Below, piece after piece: positions 1-8,669 of a DNA stretch of 40,814 bases. Positions within the stretch are counted from its first letter, which is position 1. Every line of letters starts with the position of its first letter. Source of the stretch: Clostridia bacterium (lineage in GTDB: Bacteria; Bacillota; Clostridia; TANB77; CAG-508); assembly GCA_017936925.1 (NCBI GenBank), contig JAGBEP010000010.1:79105-119918 (forward strand), given 5' to 3'. Under the pieces are notes generated by a model that was not told where the DNA came from, ran no database searches, and was given only the letters and a program-made list of their open reading frames with translations. A program made the position numbers and the translations under genes.

Positions 1-2
1 TT

Positions 3-248
3 GCTAAGTTGGTATATGATGAAGAAACTATAAAAAAAGCTTATAAAATCGAGTCTTCTGAAGAAATATATGATGCAATTTTTAATAAAGTAAAAGAGAT
101 TAATAGAACAATGCCTCCATATAAAGCGGTTAGAGGAATTATTTTATCTAAAGAGCCTTTAATAAAAACTACTACAGGAAAGATAAAAAGATCTCAAAAT
201 TTAGAAGTAATTATGAAAGAGGGAAAAAATATTAATGAATCAAATTAA
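3..248 (+). CDS. AMP-binding acyl-CoA/acyl-ACP ligase, C-terminal end (partial)
   Basis: The reading frame is open from the window edge, so only the last ~81 residues are visible. The segment EPLIKTTTGKIKR matches the A10 motif of ANL-superfamily adenylating enzymes, where the lysine before the final basic residues contacts the acyl-adenylate. That motif and the mixed alpha/beta C-terminal lid identify the family, but the substrate-binding part lies outside the window. Its last 14 bases overlap the start of birA, so the two are probably translationally coupled in the fatty-acid operon. A fatty acyl ligase feeding the pathway is a reasonable inference. A different carboxylate substrate cannot be excluded. 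Confidence 0.75.
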   Translation, partial: AKLVYDEETIKKAYKIESSEEIYDAIFNKVKEINRTMPPYKAVRGIILSKEPLIKTTTGKIKRSQNLEVIMKEGKNINESN

Positions 249-798
249 TTTAAATCGATTTTTTTATTATACTGAAATTGATTCAACTCAAAAAGAAATT
301 TGGAGAAGAATTGAAAAAGAAACAATTGAGAAAGGTACAGTAGTTGTTGCAGAAAAACAAACTAGTGGAATTGGAACTCATGGAAGAGTTTGGCATACAG
401 ATGAAGAAAATAATATCGCTTTTTCATTTTATATAGATTTGCCTATTAATGTTAAAAAACTTGAAGGTTTAACTTATGAAATTGCTGAGATTATATTAGA
501 AGTTTTTGAAAGCTTGTATAAAATAAAATTAGCTATAAAGAAACCTAATGATATTGTTTTTAATGGTAAAAAATTAGGTGGAATTCTTACAGAAACTAAA
601 CTTGCTCGTGAGACTTTAAAAAACTTAGTTATTGGAATAGGAATTAATACTAATCAAATTGAATTTGCTGATGATATTAAGGATATTGCTTCTTCTATAA
701 GAAAAAAATTTGGAGTTTCAGTTGATAATAATTTATTTATTAAAGAATTTTTAAAAAGATTTGAAGATAGATTTGAAAAAAGGATTGGTGAAAATTAA
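235..798 (+). CDS. birA: Biotin--[acetyl-CoA carboxylase] ligase, minimal form
   Basis: This enzyme activates biotin with ATP and transfers it to the lysine of AccB, encoded 3 kb downstream in the same operon. The motif KPNDIVFNGKKLGGILTE (about residues 103-120) is the biotin ligase core, with the catalytic lysine at about 113. The N-terminal winged helix of BirA repressors is absent, so this is a monofunctional ligase. At 187 residues it also lacks the C-terminal SH3-like domain that most ligases carry. The biotinoyl-AMP loop, normally GRGRxGR, reads GIGTHGR (residues 45-51), and the tryptophan of KWPND is lysine. Its stop overlaps the fabD start as TAATG. The family call is firm; full activity is not assured. 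Confidence 0.88.
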   Translation: MNQINLNRFFYYTEIDSTQKEIWRRIEKETIEKGTVVVAEKQTSGIGTHGRVWHTDEENNIAFSFYIDLPINVKKLEGLTYEIAEIILEVFESLYKIKLAIKKPNDIVFNGKKLGGILTETKLARETLKNLVIGIGINTNQIEFADDIKDIASSIRKKFGVSVDNNLFIKEFLKRFEDRFEKRIGEN

Positions 799-1742
799 TG
801 AAAATCGGATTTTTATTTCCAGGACAGGGATCACAAACAATTGGAATGGGAAAAGATTTATATGATGAATATGAATCTTGTAGAAGTGTTTATGAGAGGG
901 TAAAAGGTATTACTGGAGTTGATGTTTCAGCACTTACTTTTAATGGAACAGAAGAAGAACTGTCTCAAACGAAAAATACTCAACTTTCTATATTAACAAT
1001 GAGTTTAGCAATTTTAGCTATTTTAAGAGAAAAAGGTATTAGTGCAGAAGTTTCTGCAGGTTTAAGCTTGGGTGAATATGCTGCACTTATTTATAGTAAA
1101 AAACTTGGATTTGAAGATGGAGTTAAGTTGGTAAAAAATAGAGGGGAGTATATGCAAAACTTGCTTCCTGAGGGAAATTGGAAAATGGCTGCTATAATGG
1201 GAATGGAAGAAGAAAAGGTTGTTGAAGTTTGTGAAAAAGTTACTACTGGATTTGCCAAAGCGGTTAATTTTAATACAATTGGTCAGATTGTTGTTTCAGG
1301 TGATGAGGAAGGAATTAATGAAGTAGAAAAAATTGCTAAAGAAATGAGCGCTAAAAAAATTAGAATTTTAAATACATCTGGTCCTTTTCATACTGAGAAA
1401 TTAATTGAAGCTTCTAAAGCTTTGAGAAAAGATTTAGAGAATGTAGAATTTAGAAAAGCTGAAACTAAAGTTTTAAAAAATTTAGATGGTCAAGAATATT
1501 GTGAAGAAGATGATATGGTAGATATTTTGGCAAATCATATTATCAATCCAGTAAAATTTACTAATATTTTGAAAAATATGTATGATGATGGAGTTGATAC
1601 TTTTATTGAGGTTGGACCAGGTAAAACTTTATCTGGATTTGTAAAGAGAATGGGATTTGAGAATGTTACAATTTTTAATATTAATGATATAGATTCTTTA
1701 AATCACGTGTTAAGTGAAATAAAAATAAGTGAAGGAGAATAG
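798..1742 (+). CDS. fabD: Malonyl-CoA:ACP transacylase
   Basis: FabD moves malonyl from CoA to acyl carrier protein, giving the extender unit for chain elongation. The protein opens with the family signature FPGQGSQ (residues 7-13). It has the nucleophile elbow GLSLGEY with Ser90, and the partner histidine in GPFHTE (His198). At 314 residues it is of normal length and complete. Its ATG overlaps the birA stop by one base, which implies translational coupling. fabG follows after 4 bases. The order fabD-fabG-fabF is typical of Gram-positive fatty-acid operons. Confidence 0.97.
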   Translation: MKIGFLFPGQGSQTIGMGKDLYDEYESCRSVYERVKGITGVDVSALTFNGTEEELSQTKNTQLSILTMSLAILAILREKGISAEVSAGLSLGEYAALIYSKKLGFEDGVKLVKNRGEYMQNLLPEGNWKMAAIMGMEEEKVVEVCEKVTTGFAKAVNFNTIGQIVVSGDEEGINEVEKIAKEMSAKKIRILNTSGPFHTEKLIEASKALRKDLENVEFRKAETKVLKNLDGQEYCEEDDMVDILANHIINPVKFTNILKNMYDDGVDTFIEVGPGKTLSGFVKRMGFENVTIFNINDIDSLNHVLSEIKISEGE

Positions 1743-1746
1743 AAAT

Positions 1747-2481
1747 ATGGGTAAAGTTGCTTTTATTACAGGGGCTACGAGGGGAATAGGCAAGGCTATT
1801 GCTTTAAGATTTGCAAAAGATGGTTATGATATAGCTTTAAATTATAGAAAAGAAAATGAAGAATTAAATCAAACTAAATCTGAAATTAAAAAAAATGGTG
1901 TTAAATGTTTTGCTGTTTCAGGAGATGTTTCAGCATATGAAGATTGCGAAAGAATGGCAAAAGAAATTATAGAAAATTTAGGGAGTATTGATTGTTTAGT
2001 GAATAATGCAGGAATTACTAAAGATATGCTTTTAATGAGAATGAAAGAAGAAGATTTTAGGCAAGTTATTGATGTTAATTTAGTAGGTACATTTAATGTT
2101 ACTAAAACAGTAATTCCTTTTATGATGAAAGCAAGACAAGGAAGAATAATTAACATTTCATCAGTAGTTGGTGTAGCTGGAAATGCTGGGCAAGCTAATT
2201 ACGCTGCTTCAAAAGCTGGAATTATTGGATTTACTAAGAGTTTAGCTAAAGAAGTAGCTTCTAGAAATATTTTAGTAAATAGTGTTGCACCTGGGTTTAT
2301 TCAAACTGATATGACTGCTGTTTTAAAAGATGAAGTTAAAGATGAGATTGCTAAAAGTATTCCTCTTAAGAGAATGGGAACTGCTGACGATGTTGCAAAT
2401 GTTATTGCATTTTTAGCAAGTGATGCAGCAAGTTATATTACAGGTCAAGTTATTAATGTTGATGGTGGAATGCTTATGTAG
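1747..2481 (+). CDS. fabG: 3-oxoacyl-ACP reductase
   Basis: FabG reduces 3-ketoacyl-ACP with NADPH in each elongation round. The Rossmann motif TGATRGIG (residues 8-15), NNAG (86-89) and the Ser139/Tyr152/Lys156 triad in the NISS and YAASK segments are all present. The start is set at ATG 1747 because the AAGGAG just upstream is well spaced for it and the protein then begins MGKVAFITG, as in the family. An upstream GTG at 1729 would overlap fabD. It has 244 residues, the normal length. No acpP gene sits between it and fabF, although that is a common position. Confidence 0.97.
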   Translation: MGKVAFITGATRGIGKAIALRFAKDGYDIALNYRKENEELNQTKSEIKKNGVKCFAVSGDVSAYEDCERMAKEIIENLGSIDCLVNNAGITKDMLLMRMKEEDFRQVIDVNLVGTFNVTKTVIPFMMKARQGRIINISSVVGVAGNAGQANYAASKAGIIGFTKSLAKEVASRNILVNSVAPGFIQTDMTAVLKDEVKDEIAKSIPLKRMGTADDVANVIAFLASDAASYITGQVINVDGGMLM

Positions 2482-2534
2482 AGATTAATGTTTAGATAGT
2501 ATTGATATATTAAGTAAAAAGGAAGGATTGTAGA

Positions 2535-3773
2535 ATGGAAAGAAGAGTTGTGATAACAGGTATAGGAGCAATAACTCCTATAGGAAAAAGTGTAGATGAA
2601 ACTTGGGAATCAATAAAAAATAAAGTTTGTGGAATTGATGAAATGACTTTAATTAATAATGAGAGTTATAAAACGAAGTTTGCTGCTGAAGTAAAAAATT
2701 ATAATCCACAAGATTTTTTTGATGTAAAGCAGGCAAGAAGATTAGATAGATCTTCACAGTTTGCTTTGATTGCAGCTAAAGAAGCTTTTAAAGATAGCGG
2801 TATAAATGCTGAAAATACTGACTTATCTAAAGTTGGTATTTATGTAAGTTCTGGTATAGGTGGGCTTATTACTATTCAGAACCAATGTGAAGTTAATGTA
2901 CAAAAAGGGCATAATAGAATTTCTCCAATGTTTATTCCTATGTCTATTGCTAATATGCCTGCTGGTAATATTTCTATTGAATTTGGACTTAAAGGAGAGT
3001 CTATGTCAATAGTTACTGCCTGTGCTTCTTCTACACATGCGATTGGTGAAGCTTATAGAGCAATTAAACATGGATATGAAGATGCTGTAGTTGCGGGTGG
3101 CGCTGAAGCTTCAATTTGTGAAGTAGGAATTGCAGGATTTGAAAATATGAAGGCACTTTCAAATTCTACTGATAAAAATAGAGCTAGTATACCTTTTGAT
3201 AAAGAAAGATCTGGATTTGTTATGGGTGAAGGTTCTGGAATTTTAGTTTTAGAAGAATTAGAACACGCTAAAGCTAGAGATGCAAAAATTTATGGAGAAA
3301 TTATTGGTTATGGAGCTTCTTCAGATGCATATCATATTACTTCTCCTTGTCCAGATGGAGAAGGTGGAGCAAGAGCTATGATTAGAGCAATTGAAGATGC
3401 TGGAATTAAACCAGAAGAGATAGATTATATAAATGCTCATGGAACTTCTACTTATTTGAATGATTCTTGTGAAACTATGGCTATAAAAACAGCTTTAGGT
3501 GATGCGAGCAAATCTGTAATGGTAAGTTCTACTAAGGGAAATGTAGGTCATTTACTTGGTGCTGCTGGTGCGGTTGAAGCTGTTATTTGTACTAAAGCAA
3601 TTGAGGAAGGAATTGTTCCTCCTACTATTAATTATAAAGAAAAAGATGAAGAGTGCGATTTGGATATAGTTCCAAATGAACCTAGAGAAAAGAAAATAAA
3701 TATTGCTATGTCAAATTCTTTAGGTTTTGGTGGTCATAATGCAACAATTATTATAAAAAAGTTGGATAATTAG
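2535..3773 (+). CDS. fabF: 3-oxoacyl-ACP synthase II
   Basis: FabF condenses malonyl-ACP with the growing acyl-ACP. The active-site cysteine lies in TACASS (Cys163). The two catalytic histidines are in NAHGTST (His302) and NVGHLLGAAG (His339), with Lys334 nearby, giving the complete Cys-His-His set of the KAS I/II class and excluding a FabH-type enzyme. At 412 residues it is full length. A clear AAGGAAGG ribosome site precedes the ATG. The 53-base gap from fabG carries no gene. Confidence 0.97.
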   Translation: MERRVVITGIGAITPIGKSVDETWESIKNKVCGIDEMTLINNESYKTKFAAEVKNYNPQDFFDVKQARRLDRSSQFALIAAKEAFKDSGINAENTDLSKVGIYVSSGIGGLITIQNQCEVNVQKGHNRISPMFIPMSIANMPAGNISIEFGLKGESMSIVTACASSTHAIGEAYRAIKHGYEDAVVAGGAEASICEVGIAGFENMKALSNSTDKNRASIPFDKERSGFVMGEGSGILVLEELEHAKARDAKIYGEIIGYGASSDAYHITSPCPDGEGGARAMIRAIEDAGIKPEEIDYINAHGTSTYLNDSCETMAIKTALGDASKSVMVSSTKGNVGHLLGAAGAVEAVICTKAIEEGIVPPTINYKEKDEECDLDIVPNEPREKKINIAMSNSLGFGGHNATIIIKKLDN

Positions 3774-3791
3774 AAGAAAGGAGTAACAAAA

Positions 3792-4223
3792 ATGGAGTAT
3801 GAAAAAATTAAACAGCTTATGGAAGATATGGGAAATTCTAAATTAAGTGAGATTAATATTGATTTTCCTGATGGAACAAAGATTAGCATGAAAAAAGATG
3901 AACAAGTTATAGGTAAAGAGGTTGTTATAAGTGTTCCTTCACGAGAAGAAGAGACTAAAAAGACTCAAAACGATTTACTTGTAGAAGAAGGAAATATTGT
4001 AAAATCATCTATGGTAGGAACTTTTTATTCAAAACCTTCTCCTAACGCAGATGCATATGTTTCTGTAGGCGATAATGTAAAAAAAGGTGACGTTCTTTGC
4101 ATTATTGAAGCTATGAAGCTTATGAATGAAATTGAGTCTGAATTTGATGGTGAAGTTGTTGAGATACTTGTAAAAGATGGTGAAGCAGTTGAATATGGTA
4201 AGCCACTTTTTAGAATTAAGTAA
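3792..4223 (+). CDS. accB: Biotin carboxyl carrier protein of acetyl-CoA carboxylase
   Basis: AccB carries the biotin that shuttles carboxylate from AccC to the AccA/AccD transferase. The attachment motif EAMKLMNEI places the biotinyl lysine at Lys109, near the C-terminus as usual. The lipoyl/biotinyl domain spans about residues 68-143. The N-terminal ~40 residues resemble the AccC-contacting part of the family, joined by a charged linker. The GAAAGGAG ribosome site fits ATG 3792. It is the presumed substrate of the minimal BirA at the start of the operon. Confidence 0.96.
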   Translation: MEYEKIKQLMEDMGNSKLSEINIDFPDGTKISMKKDEQVIGKEVVISVPSREEETKKTQNDLLVEEGNIVKSSMVGTFYSKPSPNADAYVSVGDNVKKGDVLCIIEAMKLMNEIESEFDGEVVEILVKDGEAVEYGKPLFRIK

Positions 4224-4238
4224 AGGAGTTAAAAATAA

Positions 4239-4661
4239 ATGTTAAATAAAGAACAAATTGAAAATATTATTCCTCAAAGAGATCCTTTTTTAATGATTGA
4301 TGAGGTTGAAGATTTTATTCCTGGAGAAAGTGCAGTTGCATACAAATATGTTAGAGAAGATGAGTGGTATTTTAAGGGACATTTTCCTGGAAATCCAATT
4401 ATGCCAGGTGTTTTAATTGCTGAAAGTCTAGCTCAAACTGGTGCAGTTGCAATTTTAAGTATGGATGAGAATAAAGGGAAAAATGCTTTATTTGGTGGAA
4501 TAGATAAAATGAAATTTAAAAAGATAGTTACTCCTGGAGATTCTTTAAAATTGGAAGTAAAAATAATTAAAAGAAAAGGACCTATTGGTCTTGGAGAAGC
4601 AATTGCTACTGTTGATGGTAAGATTGCTGCTAAAGGAGAACTTACTTTTGCATTAGTATAA
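4239..4661 (+). CDS. fabZ: 3-hydroxyacyl-ACP dehydratase
   Basis: FabZ dehydrates 3-hydroxyacyl-ACP to the trans-2-enoyl form, which FabI then reduces. The hot-dog fold signature HFPGNPIMPGVLIAESLAQ carries the catalytic His48 and Glu62. The opening IPQRDPFLMID is also diagnostic. It has 140 residues, the usual length. It sits between accB and accC, a layout seen in several Bacillota operons. A short AAAGTT/AACTTT inverted repeat lies in the 44-base gap before accC and could form a weak RNA hairpin. Confidence 0.97.
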   Translation: MLNKEQIENIIPQRDPFLMIDEVEDFIPGESAVAYKYVREDEWYFKGHFPGNPIMPGVLIAESLAQTGAVAILSMDENKGKNALFGGIDKMKFKKIVTPGDSLKLEVKIIKRKGPIGLGEAIATVDGKIAAKGELTFALV

Positions 4662-4705
4662 AAATGAAAGTTATTTAACTTTATTTATGAAAAGGGAGAA
4701 TTAAA

Positions 4706-6043
4706 ATGAACAAAATTTTAATTGCTAACAGAGGAGAAATTGCTGTTAGAATAATTAGAGCTTGTAAGGAAATGAATATAAAAACTGTAGCTGTGTATTC
4801 AGAAGCAGATCGAGATGCGATGCATACTCATTTGGCTGATGAATCTATTTGTATTGGTCCAGCACCTTCTAATAAAAGTTATTTGAATTTTCAAAATATT
4901 ATTGAAGCTGCTAATATTACTGGTGCAGATAGTATTCATCCTGGATTTGGTTTTTTATCAGAGAATAGTCAGTTTGCTAAAATTTGCGAAGAATCTAATA
5001 TAAAGTTTATTGGACCTTCCTATAAAGTGATTGATCTTATGGGAAATAAATCAAATGCAAAAGAACTTATGAAAAGTGCCGGAGTGCCAGTTATTCCTGG
5101 TTCTGAAGGAAGTGTTAAAGGTTTTAAAGATGCTAAGCAAATTGTAGATGACATAGGATATCCTGTAATGATTAAAGCTGCAGCTGGTGGTGGAGGAAAA
5201 GGAATTCGTATTGTTAATTCTGAGGCTGAGTTTGAAACTAATTATAATATTGTAAAACAAGAAGCAAAAATTTCATTTAATGATGATGAAATATATATTG
5301 AAAAATTTATAAAAAATCCTAGACATGTCGAAATTCAGATTTTAGCAGATGAACATGGAAATGTAGTTCATTTGGGAGAAAGAGATTGCTCTATTCAAAG
5401 AAGAAATCAGAAGGTAATTGAAGAAACGCCTTCAACAGCTATTGATGATAAAATGAGAGCTAAAATGGGAGAAGCTGCAATTAAAGCTGCTAAGATTGCA
5501 GGATATACGAGTTGTGGTACTATTGAATTTTTAGTAGATAGTGATAAGAATTTTTATTTTATGGAAATGAATACTAGAATTCAGGTAGAACATCCAATTA
5601 CTGAAATGAGAACAGGGATTGATATAGTTAAACAACAAATTAAAATTGCTGCTGGAGAACCTTTAAAACTAAAACAGAAAGATATTGAATTTAAAGGACA
5701 TAGTATTGAATGTAGAATTAATGCTGAAAATCCTGATAAAAATTTTATGCCTTGCCCAGGAAAAATTACAGGCTTGATGCTTCCTGGTGGAAAAGGAATT
5801 AGAATTGATACTGCTATTTATGAAGGATATACAATTCCACCAAATTATGATTCTATGATTGCTAAAATAATTGCTTTTGGAGATACGAGAAATGAGGCTA
5901 TTAGTAAAATGAAGAGAGCTTTGGAAGAAACTGTAATTGAAGGGGTTGATACTAACATTGATTTCTTATTTAAAATAATTAAGAATCAGAATTTTATTAG
6001 AGGAAATTTTGATACTTCTTTTATAGAAAAAGAAATTTTATAA
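4706..6043 (+). CDS. accC: Acetyl-CoA carboxylase, biotin carboxylase subunit
   Basis: AccC carboxylates the biotin on AccB with ATP and bicarbonate. The N-terminal KILIANRGEIAVRI, the glycine-rich ATP-grasp loop GGGGKGIRIV (about residues 159-168), the ERDCSIQRRNQK segment and the MNTRIQVEHPITE active-site stretch are all intact. The length of 445 residues is normal. The GGGAG ribosome site suits ATG 4706. The pathway partner genes accB, accD and accA are adjacent, so this is the acetyl-CoA enzyme and not pyruvate carboxylase, which would be far longer. Confidence 0.97.
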   Translation: MNKILIANRGEIAVRIIRACKEMNIKTVAVYSEADRDAMHTHLADESICIGPAPSNKSYLNFQNIIEAANITGADSIHPGFGFLSENSQFAKICEESNIKFIGPSYKVIDLMGNKSNAKELMKSAGVPVIPGSEGSVKGFKDAKQIVDDIGYPVMIKAAAGGGGKGIRIVNSEAEFETNYNIVKQEAKISFNDDEIYIEKFIKNPRHVEIQILADEHGNVVHLGERDCSIQRRNQKVIEETPSTAIDDKMRAKMGEAAIKAAKIAGYTSCGTIEFLVDSDKNFYFMEMNTRIQVEHPITEMRTGIDIVKQQIKIAAGEPLKLKQKDIEFKGHSIECRINAENPDKNFMPCPGKITGLMLPGGKGIRIDTAIYEGYTIPPNYDSMIAKIIAFGDTRNEAISKMKRALEETVIEGVDTNIDFLFKIIKNQNFIRGNFDTSFIEKEIL

Positions 6044-6116
6044 AATGTTAATAGGTATTATCTATAGACTAAGAAATGTTTTATGAAAATAGTTTTTTTA
6101 GAAAGGTTGTTGGAGT

Positions 6117-6959
6117 ATGATTGTAGATAAAATGAAAAAACGTGCACCTACTGCTAAAATAATTAAAAATAATGTTGATATTCCAATTGGCAAATGGGTA
6201 AAATGTGCTAAATGTAATGAAATAATTTATAAAGAAATACTTAGGGAAAATTTTAATATTTGCCCAAGTTGTGGTGCCTATTTTAGAATGCATATAAATA
6301 AAAGGTTAGAAACTGTTATTGATGAAGGAACATATGAAAAATTTGATTTAGGAATTGATACAGTTAATCCTCTGAATTTAGAGGGATATGAAGAAAAAAT
6401 AAAAGCACTTAGAAATAAAACAGGGATTCAAGAGGCTGTAAGTAGTGGTAGAGGAAAAATTAATGGTGAAGATGTTATTATTTGTGTTATGGATAGTGGC
6501 TTTTTGATGGGAAGTATGGGAAGTGTGGTTGGAGAGAAAATTGCATATTCTATGGAAAAAGCAATTGAACTTAATTTACCTTTTATAATTTTTTGTACTT
6601 CTGGTGGAGCTAGAATGCAAGAGGGAATTATTTCATTGATGCAAATGGCCAAAACTACAGCAGCTGTTTCTAAAATGAATGATGCGGGAATTTTATATAT
6701 TTCGGTTTTGACTGATCCAACTTATGGCGGAGTTACTGCTTCTTTTGCTACTATTGCTGATATTGTTTTGGCCGAACCTGGTGCTATGATAGGTTTTGCT
6801 GGTCAAAGAGTTATTTCTCAAACAATAGGAGAGTCTTTACCAGAGGGATTTCAAACAGCTGAGTTTTTATTAGAACACGGATTTGTAGATAAAATTGTAG
6901 AAAGAAAAGAACTGAAAGATACTTTGAGTAAACTTATTAAATATCATAAAAATAATTAG
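6117..6959 (+). CDS. accD: Acetyl-CoA carboxylase, carboxyltransferase subunit beta
   Basis: AccD forms one half of the carboxyltransferase that makes malonyl-CoA. A four-cysteine zinc finger (Cys30, Cys33, Cys49, Cys52) precedes the crotonase-like domain, which carries TSGGARMQEG and the DPTYGGVTASFA stretch. The length of 280 residues is typical. ATG 6117 is chosen, with GAAAGG about 12 bases upstream. A second ATG 15 bases further in is possible and would drop only five residues. It is followed by accA after 14 bases. Confidence 0.96.
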   Translation: MIVDKMKKRAPTAKIIKNNVDIPIGKWVKCAKCNEIIYKEILRENFNICPSCGAYFRMHINKRLETVIDEGTYEKFDLGIDTVNPLNLEGYEEKIKALRNKTGIQEAVSSGRGKINGEDVIICVMDSGFLMGSMGSVVGEKIAYSMEKAIELNLPFIIFCTSGGARMQEGIISLMQMAKTTAAVSKMNDAGILYISVLTDPTYGGVTASFATIADIVLAEPGAMIGFAGQRVISQTIGESLPEGFQTAEFLLEHGFVDKIVERKELKDTLSKLIKYHKNN

Positions 6960-6973
6960 AAAGGAGATTAAAA

Positions 6974-7792
6974 ATGAATAAAAAAACTGCTTGGGAAAAA
7001 GTAGAGATTGCTAGATCTCCTAAGAGAAAAACAGCTTTAGATTATATTGAAAAAATTTTTGATGAGTTTATTGAACTTCATGGAGATAGAAATTGTAAAG
7101 ATGATAAAGCTATTGTTTGTGGGTTAGCTAAAATTGGTAATCAAAATTTTACTGTTATTGCTGAACAAAAAGGGAGAACTACTAAGGAAAATATTGAAAG
7201 AAATTTTGGTATGCCTAATCCAGAGAGTTACAGAAAAGCAATTAGATTTATGAAACAAGCTGATAAATTTAATAGACCAGTTATTACCTTTATTGATACC
7301 AAGGGAGCTTATCCAGGTATTGAAGCAGAAGAAAAGGGACAAGGTGAGGCTATTGCCAGTTCAATGCTTGAAATGTCTAAATTAAAAGTACCTGTTATTG
7401 CTATTGTTATTGGAGAAGGATCTAGTGGAGGGGCTTTGGCTATTGGAATTGGAAATAGAGTATTAATGCTTGAAAATGCTATTTATTCGATACTTTCTCC
7501 AGAAGGATATGCTAGTATCTTATGGAAAGATTCATCTAGAGCTAAAGAGGCCGCTGAAAAGATGAGACTTACAGCTCAAGATTTATATGATTTAAAGGTT
7601 ATAGATAAGATAATAAAAGAACCTAGTGGGGATGAGGAAGAATCTTTTTTTAAAGTTTCTAATAGTTTAAAAAGAGAGATTAAAGCTATTATTTTGGAAT
7701 TTAAAGGTTGGAATAAGGAAGATATTTGTGAAAATAGATATCAGAAATTTAGAAATATTGGTGAATATAAAAAGTTAGAAGAAAGTTTATAG
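6974..7792 (+). CDS. accA: Acetyl-CoA carboxylase, carboxyltransferase subunit alpha
   Basis: AccA pairs with AccD to transfer carboxylate from biotin to acetyl-CoA. Family segments seen are FDEFIELHGDR, the loop FIDTKGAYPGIEAEEKGQGE, and GEGSSGGALAIG, which provides the oxyanion hole. The length of 272 residues is slightly shorter than the E. coli protein and usual for Clostridia. An AAAGGAG site lies upstream of ATG 6974. fabI follows after 10 bases. Confidence 0.96.
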   Translation: MNKKTAWEKVEIARSPKRKTALDYIEKIFDEFIELHGDRNCKDDKAIVCGLAKIGNQNFTVIAEQKGRTTKENIERNFGMPNPESYRKAIRFMKQADKFNRPVITFIDTKGAYPGIEAEEKGQGEAIASSMLEMSKLKVPVIAIVIGEGSSGGALAIGIGNRVLMLENAIYSILSPEGYASILWKDSSRAKEAAEKMRLTAQDLYDLKVIDKIIKEPSGDEEESFFKVSNSLKREIKAIILEFKGWNKEDICENRYQKFRNIGEYKKLEESL

Positions 7793-7802
7793 GAGGAAAG
7801 TA

Positions 7803-8576
7803 ATGTTATTAGAAAATAAAAAAATTTTAATTATGGGAATTAGAAATAAGTGGAGTATTGCTTATGGTATAGCTAAATCTGCTTATGAAAATGGGGCTAA
7901 GCTTATTTTTACTTTTATGGGAGAAGATAATAGATCTAAAATAGAAGAATTAGTTTCTGAATTTGAAGGAAGCAAATGTTATGCTCTAAATGGTGCTTCA
8001 GAAGATGAATTAGTTAGAGAAGTATTTACAAAGATAAAAGAAGAAAATGGAAAAGTTGATGGAATTGTACATGCTATAGCTCATGCTAATACAGAAGACT
8101 TACATAATGATTTTATTTATACCAGTAAAGAAGGATTTAGTCATGCTTGTGATGTTAGTAGTTATTCATTTGTTTTAACAGCAAGAATGGCAAAAGAGCT
8201 AGATTTGTTAAATGAAAATGCAAGTTTAGTTACACTTACATATCATGGTTCTACTAAAGTTTTAGATGGATATAATGTTATGGGCGTGGCTAAAGCTGCT
8301 TTAGAAGCTAGTACAAGATATTTGGCAGAAAATTTAGGAAAAGAGGGAATTAGGGTTAATGCTGTTTCTGCAGGACCTATAAAAACTTTATCTGCCAAAG
8401 GAATAAAAGATTTTAATTCAATATTAACTATTGTTGAAGAAAAAGCTCCAATGCATCAAAATGTTACTATTTCACAAGTAGGTGATGTTGCTACATTTTT
8501 ACTTTCTAGTATGTCTTCATGTGTAACAGGTCATGTTCTTTATGCTGATAATGGATATAATATTATGGGAGTTTAA
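7803..8576 (+). CDS. fabI: Enoyl-ACP reductase, FabI type
   Basis: FabI reduces trans-2-enoyl-ACP with NAD(P)H and closes each elongation cycle; it is the target of triclosan in sensitive bacteria. The cofactor start GIRNKWSIAYGIAKS and the FabI signature YNVMGVAKAALEAS are present, with Tyr147, Tyr157 and Lys164 in register with E. coli Tyr146, Tyr156 and Lys163. HAIAHANTED replaces the usual HSI(G/A)FA(P/N), so the inhibitor-contacting phenylalanine is histidine (residue 94). Many Clostridia use the flavoprotein FabK, so FabI is a useful marker here. It is the last gene of the operon. Confidence 0.95.
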   Translation: MLLENKKILIMGIRNKWSIAYGIAKSAYENGAKLIFTFMGEDNRSKIEELVSEFEGSKCYALNGASEDELVREVFTKIKEENGKVDGIVHAIAHANTEDLHNDFIYTSKEGFSHACDVSSYSFVLTARMAKELDLLNENASLVTLTYHGSTKVLDGYNVMGVAKAALEASTRYLAENLGKEGIRVNAVSAGPIKTLSAKGIKDFNSILTIVEEKAPMHQNVTISQVGDVATFLLSSMSSCVTGHVLYADNGYNIMGV

Positions 8577-8596
8577 AAAATATGCTTTAAAAGAGA

Positions 8597-8626
8597 GAAA
8601 AGTAGGTTACTTTTTTCTTTTTTTTT
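8597..8626 (+). terminator. Terminator of the fatty-acid operon
   Basis: AAAAGTA (8598-8604) pairs with TACTTTT (8608-8614) over a 3-base loop and is followed by a long T-rich run. The stem is weak but the T tract is strong, and it sits 20 bases after fabI. Confidence 0.6.
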
Positions 8627-8634
8627 GGTATAAT
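8606..8634 (+). promoter_or_regulatory. Probable promoter of the COG0523 GTPase gene
   Basis: A perfect TATAAT (8629-8634) lies 35 bases before the next ATG. At 17 bases upstream the -35 (GTTACT) is poor, so the promoter is weak or activator-dependent. It overlaps the terminator's T tract. Confidence 0.45.
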
Positions 8635-8669
8635 TTCAAATGGAGTTTTTATTTTAGGAGGAATGTAAA

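Noticed and set aside
8070..8100. Triclosan-resistance change at FabI residue 93
   Set aside because: Ala at the E. coli Gly93 position is also normal in the sensitive S. aureus enzyme, so it is not evidence of resistance. The neighbouring histidine is only noted.
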